64,000 nt of DNA from Parietaria judaica (Eukaryota; Streptophyta; Magnoliopsida; Rosales; Urticaceae). A program made the position numbers and the translations under genes. The stretch is taken from positions 10,191,180 to 10,255,179 of the forward strand of contig OX940872.1 of NCBI GenBank assembly GCA_954871525.1, given 5' to 3'. Shown one piece after another: positions 11,787-23,059 of the stretch. The stretch's first letter is position 1, and each line of letters starts with the position of its first letter. Below the pieces are notes generated by a model. The model ran no database searches and was not told the origin of the DNA. It worked only from the letters and a program-made list of their open reading frames with translations.

Positions 11787-12549
11787 TAGGGGTGCAAGCG
11801 GACCGGGTATCCGGATTTTTTGCCATACCCGTTACCCGGATCTGGAATCCGGGTTTTTTGAAATTGAAACCCGGATCCGGATATTTTTACATAAAAACCC
11901 AGAAATCCGGATCCGGGTTAAAACCCGGTTTTAAAATAAAAAACCGGTTTAAAAATCCGGATCCGGATTTTTATCCGTTTTTGGTTTTAAAATCCAGTTC
12001 TGGGTTATAATACGGATTAGAACCTAAATTTTATATTTAATAAAAAAAACTTGGAGTAATTATAGCCAAAATTAAAAAATCAAACTATATCATAAACATA
12101 ACATATATACTTACAAAAAATATTATGTAATTAACATAATAAATACATGTAATGTTTTATACTATTAGTATTATGAGAGAAAAAAAATTATATCAATTTG
12201 GACTAGAAGAAACAAATGATTAATCTACAACATTAGTTTGGAGTTAGATGAGAAACAAATAAATGAATATTTCTCTTGATAGAAATTCAATATGTATTTT
12301 TTTTGGTATGAAAATTCTAAATATCTTTATGTATATATTTAAAAACCGGGTTTTAGTTAGCTACTATGCGTGTTCCGGGTTTTTTATTCTCTAAATCCGG
12401 TACCCGGAACCGGTTTAATCCGGATGCGGTTTTTTTAATAAACCGGTTCCGGTTTAATCCGGATTAATACGGTTCCGGTTTATTTTAAATACGGTTCCGG
12501 TCCGGATGCGGTTTAAAACCCGTATTTTCGGGTTTTATTTGCACCCCTA
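11787..12549. mobile_element. hAT MITE, 763 bp, 8-bp TSD (copy A)
   Basis: The TIRs are TAGGGGTGCAA and TTGCACCCCTA. A perfect 8-bp direct repeat GTAAATAT lies at 11779-11786 and 12550-12557, the hAT signature. The subterminal regions are crowded with ATCCGG, CCGGATCCGG and AACCGG motifs, the likely transposase-binding repeats. The middle 300 bases are AT-rich and non-coding. A close relative with its own duplication lies at 56311-57077. The open frame inside merely translates the repeats. Confidence 0.93.
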
Positions 12550-12557
12550 GTAAATAT

Positions 12558-13775
12558 CTCTTAACAAATATTACTTTTTAGTTTTTCACAGAGTAGATTA
12601 AGACAAATTAAAGAAACTATGATGTTTAACAATATTAAAAGATTGAGAGTTACATACATAGCACATATAATTCTAGAAAATAGGAGAAAATATCTGAATA
12701 TTGACATGAACTATGAAGATGTATAAAGATATTTAATTGATCTAATATATAATATTTGAATACTATATTAATGAATCGCTGAAAAAATATTATCATACTC
12801 TTTCAAACATAACCCTGATCTTAATTATTAATTATATAGATGAGGGCCTATATGTCTCTGAAATTTATGTTCTTCTCCACCTAATTTTATTAATTTATTT
12901 TGTTGAGGATAGGACGAAGATAACGATTTAAGCATTAAATGGTACAGTTGAAAAGTAGCTAACTTTCTACTCATAAGTCACACATTAATTATACTGGGAA
13001 TACGTTTTTTCCTTTTAATTAATTTTTATTAAAAAAAAAAAAAATCGGAATGAACAGTAGAAGCCTTGAATCTCAATCTCTTAATTAGAGTAATATACTA
13101 TACTAATATACCTGATTTTAAAACTGTTCTCTCTCTCTCCCTTATTTATTCTTTTTTACAAGTAGTGATATTTATTTACTTCCACGAATGCTTAAAGTTT
13201 AAAATTTAAATCTCAATGGTATAATTCTCAACTAAATCGGTGAGCTTATTATAATCAATCTAATTCATGTTCATCTTATACTCACAATTAATTTTTATTA
13301 TTTTATGTAACATCCGAGCATTAGGACGTATCTCGATTTTTCAAAGAGCGTTCATTCGACTACTCACAAAGTGTTTGACGTTTAAAATCACTCAATTTTC
13401 ATTAGATTACACTCACAATTTCATTCCAATTTTTTTCAGATTGTTATGTTTGCTCTAATTAGATTTTTCATTTTTTGTGTATGTATAGATATTAATATTA
13501 GTGAATTTATATAGTCTTGAAGTTATTATATTATATACTTTTTTTTTGCAGTAGTTAAATTATATACTTAAATAGAATATTTGTATGTTCTAATATTTTA
13601 ACTATTTCTAGATTACTAACTATATAGTATTATGACCATTCAAGACTTCAATCAGTTTACCATATGCATGTATATTATATATCTTTCCGTTTTAAACAAT
13701 TATATTAAGTGAACGTGCTTGTTTGGTTTTGTGGTTCTGTAGAATAACATATATTTTATCATTGATTTACATTAT
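12558..13775. other. AT-rich gene-free DNA
   Basis: No gene, RNA or bounded element was recognised. Confidence 0.5.
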
Positions 13776-13780
13776 ATTAC

Positions 13781-14537
13781 TTTTGCCGTTATTGAACTTT
13801 AAGTCTTCGTGGGTATAAATACCAAATTCATAAATGAAAATCGTAATTTTCCTAAATCAATTTTCATGGTATCAGAGCTAGGTCAAGGAAAAGTTCATCT
13901 CCGCCACAGCCGCTCCTCCGTCGTATGTCCTTCGGCAAACTTCTTCAGGCGTGTGCGCATCTCTCTCTGCTGCACTCTTGCGATCTTCTCCGGCGTAATG
14001 GTTCATCATCCTCAACAGATTTGCAAGCCTCTCCGCAACCCTTGAGTTCTGCAACTCCAGCATCTCTTAACGAAAGCTCTCGGCGAAACCCCCGCTGCTC
14101 CTTGACTGTTGACCCAGACGTTGTGCAGATCTCCAGCGTTCTTCCAGCCACCGCGTAACTCCTATTAATCGGCAAGCCTCTCCTGTTCAGCAGATCGTGC
14201 CTAGATCTGAATCATCTTAAATCGAAGAACAAACCCATGAACAACTCCTCTCACATCTGCGCGAATCTCCAACCTTAGGAAACTTCCGCGTGAACTCTGA
14301 GCACGATCATTTAGGACTGATATAATTATCTGCTATCCGTTAACCGCAATGATATCTAATTCTACACACAATAATTATCTGCATATTTATATTTTAGCTA
14401 ACCGCTTAATTTGGTTATGGATAACCGCAATTACTTTTAAAACTGGATTGGTTAGTACGTTAGTGGTTATATTTTTGTCTAAAGTAGATATCCGCTTTAA
14501 CCGCAACCAGTTTTAATATTAAAATAAAATAAAATAC

Positions 14538-14569
<32 letters not shown>

Positions 14570-15512
14570 TTATATTTAGTTTTAATCATTTGCTTATATA
14601 TTTGTGTTTATGTTCTATTGCTTAGGTATTGTTAGACCAAAATAATACGTGCCTTTTTTTATATTCTAGCTAAGTTAACTTAAGTTATTTTGAGATGAGA
14701 TTGTAGGTTGTATTTTTTGAATCTTTGTGATAGTGGAAGGTGTATATATTTCAAGGAATTTCATGTCATATAAATGTTAGATTATGTTCTGATTTATTTA
14801 TGACACTTAAGTTTATATTTTATGGAATTTTGTGATATTGAAAGGCTGTGTGTAAATTTGAAACTTTATATGGCATATTATTACCAAATGATGAGATATT
14901 TATTCATTATATGTAAATATATTTTAAAATGTTTGTATAGTTAAAGCTTAAAACATTATATGTGGTGTATGTATTTGTTCTTTTAAGTATAAAATTAACT
15001 GGATAATATCCGCTATCCACTTCAAACTAACCAAGTCTATCCGCTAACCGCTAACCGTTAACAGCATTCAAATAGGACAATTCAAAAATAAAATGATTAG
15101 TGGATACAATTAAATTATATCCAAATGTGGAATGACTGTTAGATATGCCCATATTGTATCATATCCATATCTAGTTTCACCCCTGTCACCAGCTTCTCTT
15201 TGCCGCGCATGAATCCTGCGACGTTGCTCCTCCGGCTTGACCGATCTCTAGCGACGCTTTGACTGCGAATCTCCGTGCGAGCTTTTGGCGAAGCTTCAAG
15301 AACACACATCTCCTTAGACCGAGCAAGCTTCTCTCCACGCGAAGCTAAGATCTGGAATCTCGTATCTCGAAGTTTCTTCTCCTGGCATTCACATTCCTCC
15401 TTGTACTTTATCATTGGTTAATACTTTTTGCCGTTATTTTAGCTTCTTGTCTTTGTGAGTCTAAATACCAAATTCATGAATGAAAATCATAAATTTCCCA
15501 AATCAATCTTCA
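13781..15512 (+). mobile_element. Miniature LTR-retroelement relic (TRIM-like)
   Basis: A direct repeat of about 85 bases (GCCGTTATT...AAATACCAAATTCAT...AATGAAAATC...CAATNTTCA) occurs at 13781-13866 and 15425-15512. The first copy is followed at once by TGGTATCAGAGC (13867-13878), the initiator tRNA-Met primer-binding site. Very short LTRs, a PBS and no gag-pol fit a TRIM or a strongly deleted copia element. The interior is GC-richer, has no recognisable protein, and is interrupted by an AT-rich insertion at about 14311-15184. No convincing polypurine tract or target duplication was found. Confidence 0.5.
14311..15184. mobile_element. Putative hAT-like insertion with TTAACCGC subterminal motifs
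   Basis: Between two GC-richer pieces of the TRIM-like relic lies AT-rich DNA whose two ends are enriched in TATCCGC, TTAACCGC and GCTAACCG. The right end reads TTTCACCCCTG, like the hAT termini at 45.3 kb. The left end (TTAGGACTGATA) is degenerate and no duplication was found, so the boundaries are provisional. It includes an AT tract at about 14538-14562. Confidence 0.4.
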
Positions 15513-15589
15513 GTAACTCCACTACATATCTCTCAAAGGGGTCTCGGAGACCTCATGGGATGCAAATGTGTTTCATTTTTACACATAAA

Positions 15590-15990
15590 TATAAAATAAA
15601 TTACATAAAAATGAAGAAATAGCTCAATTTAACCAATTTCAAAAAAATATTTACTTTTGCCGCAATAAGGTTGCAATTCGGGAAAGCGTCATATTAAAAA
15701 TAATTATGTCAACCTCACATTTTATAAGTTATATACAATGTTATAAAATGATTTTACAAAAATAAAATAAAATAGACTAACTAGCTTAACTTAACTAATT
15801 TCCAAAAATATGTACTTTTGCCGCAATAAGGTCATAATTCAGAAAGACGTCAAATTACAAAAATAATTATGTCAAACTAGCAGTTTCCTAATTATATACA
15901 ATGTTTCAAAATGAAATTACAGAAAAAAAAATATCTCAAATTCACTATTTTTAGGAAAATTTGTATTCTTGTCGCAATTAGAAATAATTT
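15590..15990. repeat. Degenerate tandem repeat, about 155-160-bp unit
   Basis: Blocks with the order AAATAG-CTAACTT-TACTTTTGCCGCAATAAGGT-...-AATAATTATGTCAA-...-TATATACAATGTT repeat with markers at about 15654, 15815 and 15968. The third copy is the most diverged. Confidence 0.75.
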
Positions 15991-15999
15991 GCATAAACC

Positions 16000-17225
16000 C
16001 TTAAATATAACCCAAATCTGCAAAAAAAAATAAAAAAAATAAAAAAAATCACACAAACCATCTTGATTCATCTATATTCCATCATATACTTTAAAAAAAA
16101 AATCAATTTCAACTACAACATTTGATTCAAAACGTAAAATGTACAATTGAACTGATATGAAACTCAAAGTTTAACTTTCATTCAACCTAATAGCTAGTAT
16201 AACTACCACAAATATAGAATAAAAATGTGAAAAATTGACATGATTCATACATATACAATTTTTAAACATCAAAACACTCAAGATCTACTAAAAAACCCTA
16301 AAAAATATATTTAAATTTCAAAATTAAAAAAAAATTATACCAGGGTTGACTTATCGTTTTTGACCGAAAAGTAACTTGTTTTTCGAGAAAATACACTTGA
16401 TAAGTTTGAGAGATAAGTGACTTGCTTTTCGAATTGAAAAATCGCAATAAGTATAAAAAGATCACGGTTAGAGGAGATAAGTTATCGAGAAGTGATTTTT
16501 AGCGATTAATCGTTCGATTATCGTAAAAATCGAATCCTTGAGTGTCATGTATTCTTGTACTGAAAGTAGTCTTGCATTATAATTTTGACTAGTAATATAA
16601 TTAAATAAAAAAATTATACCAAGTGACTACCAAAATAATTTATTAAAGCTGGATGCTAGTGGTCCTTGATATTATCATTTGAAATATAATTGAGTTAAAT
16701 ATTGTAGGCCCTATTGTTTGATACATATCTTGAGGATTTGTCTTAACTTTTGAAAGCATATTTTTAAAGAAACCAAACTTTATGGTTTTATTGAACCCCA
16801 TCAAAGCATATTAAGCAGATAGTGCTAGGGTTTAGGAGTCTTACATCAGCAACTCTTCAACGTATCCAAAGGAACTTGTCGTTTATAGACACTTCGTTAG
16901 TTTTTTTTTTTTTCATTAAAAGGGCCATAAATTGCCTGTGTGTTAGTGTTTTGAACAAAAAAAAAAAATTACCAACGGTTGACCATGTATATACTTGGTT
17001 GTAATTTGTAAATATTTTTATTACAATTTTTTTCTCGACTCAAGTTCATTAAAATCAAAATCTAACTATTTAAATTTATAATATAGAAACATTTGTATAA
17101 CTTACATTAACGCTAATATTGGATAGAATTTATTATTATTGTTTTGTACATTAAATTTGCCGCTAAAAAGAAATTGAGCCAATTTCGCTGCTCTTGGCCT
17201 AATTTAGGTAGTATGTTCTAATTTT
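16000..17225. other. AT-rich gene-free DNA with a TATCG-rich patch
   Basis: No gene was recognised. At about 16340-16550 there is a cluster of TTATCG, GATAAGT and CGATTA motifs that resembles the patch at 59.4-59.7 kb and may be a decayed MITE. Its ends are not clear. Confidence 0.45.
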
Positions 17226-17228
17226 TTT

Positions 17229-18281
17229 AGGATAAACTTCGGTTACTGTACCCAATATTTGATCTTTTGCGAATTATGTACTCAATATTTATTTTGTGTG
17301 GCTAATGTACCCAATGTTTGATCTTTTGCGAATTATGTACCCAATGTTTATTTTTTGTGGCTAATGTACCTAATGTTTGATCTGTTAGATATTTTCGTGT
17401 TTTCCGTTAGTTGAGTACCGTTAGAGAGTTATCCTCCTCTACATGTACACTTTTCGTATTTTTGACATAACTCACTCATTTTTTGTCCAAATTTTATGCA
17501 CGACCTATGGTTAGAAAGATAAGAGATAAATCTACAACTTTGTTGTTTTAAGTTTTGTAAAATAATTTTTAGACAAATACGAAATTTCAAATACAACGTA
17601 AAATTAGACGTTAGTTTAATACAAAATATTTGTTTCGAGCAAATTTTAATATATTTAATGAATTTATATGGTGAAACGTAAAACTAAAAATTTGTAGATA
17701 AATATTTTATCTTTCTAACGGGTGTTTATTTATAAATTTAGGATAAAAAACGAATGAGTTATGCCAAAAATATGAAATAGGTGATGTGAAATAATCTTTC
17801 ATATTTTTGGCATAACTTACTCATAATTTGTCCAAAATTTATAAATAAACATCCGCTGGAAAGATAAAATATTTATCTACAAATTTTTAGTTTTACGTTT
17901 CATCATAAAAAGTCATTAAGTATAGTAAAACTTTCTCGAAACAAATATTTTGCATTAAACTTACGTCCAATTTTACGTTGTATTTGAATTTTCATATTTT
18001 TATAAATCTTATTTAGAAAACTTAAAACATAAAAGTTTTAGATCTATCTCTTGTCTTTCCAACCATAGGTCATGCATAAAATTTGGACAAAAAATAAGTG
18101 AGTTATGTCAAAAATATAAAAAGTGTGCATATAGAGGAGGATAACTCTCTAACGGTCAACTAACGGAAAATGCGAAAATATCTAATAGATCAAACATTGG
18201 GTACATTAGCAACTAAAAATAAACATTGGGTACATAATCCGCAGAAGATCAAACATTGGATACATTAGCCATAGTTTACCT
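17229..18281. mobile_element. Long palindromic fold-back element, about 1.05 kb
   Basis: The left half (17230-17780) and right half (17800-18280) are inverted copies. Examples are CCCAATGTTTGATC against GATCAAACATTGGG, GAGAGTTATCCTCCTCT against AGAGGAGGATAACTCTC, and ATGAGTTATGCCAAAAATATG against its complement at the centre. The arms are about 500 bases. The outer ends resemble GG(A)TAAACT...AGTTTACC. The flanks are T-tracts, so a target duplication cannot be read with confidence. There is no coding capacity. A non-autonomous Mutator-like or related fold-back element is the likeliest identity. Confidence 0.72.
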
Positions 18282-18418
18282 TTTTTATTACTTTTGAATT
18301 TAATGAGAAGTTTTTTGCTTGTGCGATATATTTAGATTTCGCTATATTAATAATCATGTTATATAGTTCTTTCATATAAATTTATCATTCTTAATACAGT
18401 AAAATTCTATATTATATT

Positions 18419-19962
18419 TGTTGATGCCGTTTTTTGGATCAAACACTGTTGGGGCCCAAGTTACGTGTTTTGGGCCTGGCCCAATGTCGTTGGTGACGTG
18501 GCGGGTTTCTGTTGACTTTTGGATGGGCCTTGGATGGCCCAGTCGTGGGGATGATGGCTTTTATTGTCAATGATCGTTCCCTCTGACCCCTGCTGACCCC
18601 GGGACAATTGGTCTGACTTCAGGGTGAGGTTTTAACTGACTGGTACGGGGGTCCTGAGTAGGCGTTCCTGGCACTAGCCTGGTCAAAGGTCTGTTTGCCG
18701 TTCGGGGTCCTAGGCGACCCGGGTTACACACTACCTTTTACCTTAGGGCCAGAGGCCGGGGTTACAGGTCCGGGAACCGCTCAGGTCGTAGGTACTAGCG
18801 AACGGGGGAGTGCTTTTGACCAGGGAGTGAATCCTGGGAGGTTATACCCTCGGCTTGATATGGCTTGTTCTAGTCCGGGCAGGAACTGTCCACGGAGCCC
18901 CGGTATCTTATTCAGATCCAGGAACTAAGAGACAGAACTTAGGCCGCACAGATCTTTAGAACAACGGCAGGCGGGGGCATGGACCTTTCCCTAGGATTTT
19001 CTCCAGGGGGATTCTTCTCAGAACGATCCCTCAGCCGTCCGGATCTTAGTGGAAATTTCCCCAGGTCGGGCCCCTCGTCCTGAATTGTGGGCCCAGGCTC
19101 GTGTCCCCAGGCTATACTCACTCGGTACCCCCTGATTCACCTCCGACGCTCAACATTAGAACGGTATTTGAGGGGAGGTGAGTATATCGGGGGTAGAGAG
19201 AGAGAGAACTCGAGTCGAGTGAGTTCGAATGAGTTACCGTTTAACTGAACTGAACTTCTATTTATAATAGGATCCGGGGGTCCACATGCAACAAAATATT
19301 GTTCTTAGGGCCCCCCGGATATCATTATATATGCAGATTGGTCCCCGGGAAAAGAGGAGCTCATCGCCGCCGTCGGATCGCCGATCGGACGGCTCACGCG
19401 CCCTCACACGCAGCGCAAGTGGCTGGCGCTCATTGGGGGGAGCCATCCCAGCCGTCCACGTGGCGATCAGCAGGTGGGGGCTGCAAGTGGGCCGAGTGGG
19501 AGCCTCGGCTGGGCCCGCGTGCTGAAGCAGCGCGCGAGATCGCGCCATGTGGCGCGATCGTGTGGAGTCTGCCCCCAAGTGGGGCTGGTGGGCTTCGCGT
19601 GGGCCCCGCGGGCTGGGCAGAGCTGAGATCGCGCCACGTGGCGCGATCCTGGAAGCTGTTGCCTCTGCGGGTCCCACAAAGTGTGTTCCTGGAGCTTTTT
19701 CGCTCGCGGGCCCGTCCCGTGTCCGTTTTTTATAAATTTTATGTCATTTTTGGATGTTTTCATATTTTTACGAACACCGGGACACTTTGTTTTTCGAAAA
19801 CGGGCCTCCGGAGGGAGTTTTGGGTTTTTAAATTGATTTAATTAATTCATAATCTTAATTAAAAGACTAATCGAATTAATTAATTAATTAACGGAAATTA
19901 TTGAGATAATTTTCGTTTAATTAATTTGTTTATTAAAATCAATCCCGTTTTTACCCGTAACA
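18419..19962 (-). repeat. Solo LTR, 1544 bp, 5-bp TSD
   Basis: The sequence runs from TGTTGATGCC to CCCGTAACA and is flanked by a perfect 5-bp repeat ATATT (18414-18418 and 19963-19967). A TATAAATAG box on the minus strand (about 19255-19268) and a CT-rich leader leftward of it set the orientation. No gag-pol is adjacent, so this is a solo LTR left by LTR-LTR recombination. It is GC-rich and includes two copies of a GATCGCGCC...GGCGCGATC palindrome. Its TGTTGATG(C/T)CG end is shared with the LTR-like segments at 26165 and 40017. The superfamily is not settled. The open frames across it read through repeats and are not genes. Confidence 0.88.
19538..19648. promoter_or_regulatory. Two 22-bp GC-rich palindromes, one containing a G-box core
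   Basis: GATCGCGCCACGTGGCGCGATC at 19627-19648 is split here as GATCGCGCCAC + GTGGCGCGATC and is a perfect palindrome centred on CACGTG. A copy at 19538-19559 has CATGTG at the centre. CACGTG is the plant bZIP/bHLH G-box. The pair lies upstream of the minus-strand TATA box of the solo LTR, so an LTR enhancer role is plausible. Confidence 0.55.
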
Positions 19963-19967
19963 ATATT

Positions 19968-21300
19968 AATAAATTTTAATTGAATTATACGTTTGTTCGA
20001 CTCCAATTCAAGATCAACATTAGGTACTCGTAGATTAATAATTTTGATATAAACTTATGTCGTTCTAACATTACCAATTTATTAAGATTATAAGGTTGTA
20101 AGGCAAATATCTAAAGCTACTGCGGAGTAAAACGAATATATAAAGTGAATGCAAATTACAATGATTATAATTTATAAATGATAAAAATCTTGACGATAAA
20201 TAGAGAAATATCAATGATGAAATTAAAAGAGATTCAAATCAACTATAATGCACAGAATAAAAATAAAATTATGTACGTAAGAGAAATTTGAGATAGTTAG
20301 ACAAAAAAAAACTTAAGTAATTAACTCATAGGATATATGAAGGATGAAATTCGTAAAACTATTATCATTAATAATAATATTTTGTTTTTTATAAATTGAG
20401 ATATAGTTGTTCGGAAAATAGTTTCCCATAGCAGAATGATATTCTATGCTTTTGAGTGAGAGGAGAAAACGAACACTGAATTGCAGAGATTTAATGGCCG
20501 AAAACTTCATGGACAGAGAAGAAATAAGATCGAAAGCAAGACATTGTCTCTCCTTAAAGTAGAGTTGGCCGCTCACGATGGTGTTGAGATTGTCAGTTCT
20601 CTCCTTCCCAAGTTACAATGAAGAACCAAAACTTCTAGCATTATCAAAGTCCCAGGCGAACAGAATCGTAAGTACTCATTAACCAGAAGATTTCTATGAG
20701 ATCTTAAAACTTTTGGACTGTTAATTTGATTTTTTTTTTGTTCAGTGTTTGATTGGTGCGTTTGAAACTAACAAAGTTCATTAAATGCTCATAGGTGTAA
20801 AGCCCTTGTTGCTCTATCAAATTGACGACTGTCTCTACGGACCAACACGAGTCTTTTCACTGCGCTTTGTTCTCACTGCACGCTTCCCGAGAAATTTTGG
20901 AGTTCCTGTGAACGAGCACCGAAAATAATTTGCATCTTGTTGACATAGGTAGTACAAGTCAATTTGTTTAAGCCTGTTCGACCATATTGTCTCATCCATG
21001 CATTATCTATGATAATTGTGCAGTACCATACCAGAATAGTCTTGAGAACGTCCATCAGCATTTCCTCTTGTCCAGGCAATGCAGGATTGTATAACGTACC
21101 TTTTTTGGCCCTCTAGGCTCACGGGATTGATGACTGTCACAATCACCCCACCTAATAGGGGCCCGACGCGACGTCCTCGCTGGCCACACTTCCGGTTGGG
21201 TTCCGACTCTGATACAAAGGAAAAAGAACTTAGATATATGTCCTCTCCATGGTCGGTCAATTATAGTAATAGACTACATAGTTGTGGTTAATGACTAATC
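19968..21300. other. Unassigned stretch, possible decayed retroelement or gene fragments
   Basis: At 20470-20700 and 20820-21290 the base composition is more gene-like than its surroundings. Frames such as the minus-strand 20873-21079 (containing TCTTYVNKMQIIF) look protein-like, but I recognise no domain. At about 21203-21216 the minus strand reads TTTGTATCAGAGTC, a degraded match to the copia primer-binding site. No bounded gene can be supported. Confidence 0.35.
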
Positions 21301-21589
21301 GGGATCTTAAATTTTATGGAGTATGTGCCATCATTTTTTATCGCGGTCTATATTTTATATTGTCAAAAGTATAAATTTTATATATGTTACTAAAAGTTTA
21401 CTCTTTTTTTACAACATCGTAAATATACTCTTAAGGGAAAAAAAAATGTGTGTCACATTGAATTGATTATATAGTCATTTAAATTCGTAAATAATATCAT
21501 TTAAATTCGTTTTTAATTATTTAATTAATTAAAATATCAGATAATATCATTCAACTTCGTTTATAATTATTTAGTTTTGATGTTAACAT

Positions 21590-21740
21590 GGTATTAATAA
21601 TGTATTAACGTCGGAGACGCAAGTAAATTATGTTGTTAACATTGTATAGATATTGTATTAATGTCAAAGATACAAGTTAATTATGATGTTAACATTGTAT
21701 TAAGGTATTAACATTGTATTAACGTCGGAGATACCAGTTT
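21590..21740. repeat. Short degenerate tandem repeat around TTAACATTGTATTAACGTC
   Basis: The phrase GTTAACATTGTATTAA(T/C)GTC(G/A)(G/A)AGA recurs at least three times within 150 bases, with variable spacers. Confidence 0.65.
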
Positions 21741-22179
21741 ACATTTCAACAAAGTTTCGGAAAAACAGTCATAATAACCTAAAAAACCTATATAGTTGTT
21801 TAAAAAAAAAACAACATAACAACAACAACATAAATTGTTCTTAATTTAGAATCGTCAAAGTAAATAACTTTATGTCATACTAAATAACTTAAAACAAATA
21901 TAAATGTACTCAAATGGCAAAACACTAATCAAATTCCGAAGTAGAACGAATGATGGCTTGATACCACATCTTCGTAGTTGTTATTATCCTTCCAAGTTTG
22001 ATCTTTTGCTTTTCCCGAATACGGACTCCTTCAACTTGCATCGGTGCTTTATCCTTCAACTTTCGTGTATAAACCATGGAATTCGGATTTTCCTTGTCAC
22101 CACTTCGCTTGGTTGCACTTTTGCCCCCAATTCAGCCGCCAGCTCCACATTTGTTTTTTTTCTTCGCACTTAATCTTGT

Positions 22180-22670
22180 TCTCCTCATTATATCTAACAT
22201 AAACCGTAAATTAACCACATTAATACAAGGTAATATCTAATTTTAATAAAACCTACTTTCTAGCATAAACGGGCAATCAACCACATTAAAACAAGCTAAT
22301 ATCTACTATTAATACATCCTAATATCTAGCATAAACGGGGGCAATTAACCACATTAATACAATCTAATATATAACAAAAACGTGAATTAACCACATTAAT
22401 ATAATCTTATATCTAACAAAAACCGTGAATTAACCATATTAATACAGCAACCTAATGATAAACATGTATTAACCATCTTAATACAACCTAATAACAAACA
22501 AATGTGAATTAACTATATTAATACAATCTAACATACAACAAAAACGTGTATTAACCACATTAATACACGAAACCAAAACCTAAATTAACCACATTAATAC
22601 CAACCCTCAATCGATTAATACACGAAACCACAACCTAAATTAACCACATTAATAAACGAAAATAAAAGGA
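22180..22670. repeat. Minisatellite of ATTAACCACATTAATACA units
   Basis: At least ten degenerate copies of a unit of roughly 35-50 bases containing (A)ATTAACCACATTAATACA, often followed by A(A)(T/C)CTAATATCTA(G/A)CA. Copies diverge by substitutions and small indels. No protein is encoded. Confidence 0.85.
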
Positions 22671-22895
22671 TTAACAAAAATCAATACAAAATTCCAACTT
22701 TAATCAATACTACTGCCCTAATCAATCCACAACCTCATAATCATCAACATCAATACGAACAATGCCACAATCTTCAGATATATCAAACCCTAAGATTTCG
22801 ACCAACATTACCATAAAACAATACAATGATTAACGAAATATATTTAGGGTTTAACCTGTGCCACCAAAACCCCTATTTTTTTTTCTCTACCTTCA

Positions 22896-22982
22896 ATGGA
22901 TTCACCAGCGTCGTCGATTCCTTACTCTGGTCGAGTTAATCCAGCGCCATCGTCGCGTGATCTTCGGAAGAATGGAGAGTGA
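22896..22982 (+). CDS. Tiny open frame, 28 codons, possible captured gene start
   Basis: ATG at 22896 opens a short frame (MDSPASSIPYSGRVNPAPSS, then eight more codons) ending in TGA. It sits in a GC-richer island (22880-23060) directly right of the minisatellite. The composition resembles the N-terminus of a plant protein. I do not recognise it, and there is no sign of an intron donor or continuation. A gene fragment inside a transposon is one possibility. Confidence 0.2.
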   Translation: MDSPASSIPYSGRVNPAPSSRDLRKNGE

Positions 22983-23059
22983 GTTTTGTCGAGTGTGGAG
23001 AGATTTGTTCGTCGAGTGTGGGTTTCGTCAGAGGTGAGAGAATTTGGGAAGTCAAATGA

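Noticed and set aside
11792..12010. 72-codon frame with repeated PGS/GLKPG-like peptides, also at 56316
   Set aside because: It is a translation of the ATCCGG repeats of the hAT MITE and is present in both copies for that reason only.
19258..19841. Several overlapping open frames of 60-180 codons in both strands, suggesting GC-rich genes
   Set aside because: They lie wholly inside the 1544-bp solo LTR with a perfect 5-bp duplication. They are open because the DNA is GC-rich, and no domain is recognisable.
21190..21220. Another copia primer-binding site on the minus strand
   Set aside because: The match to TGGTATCAGAGC is imperfect and no LTR end or gag is found next to it.
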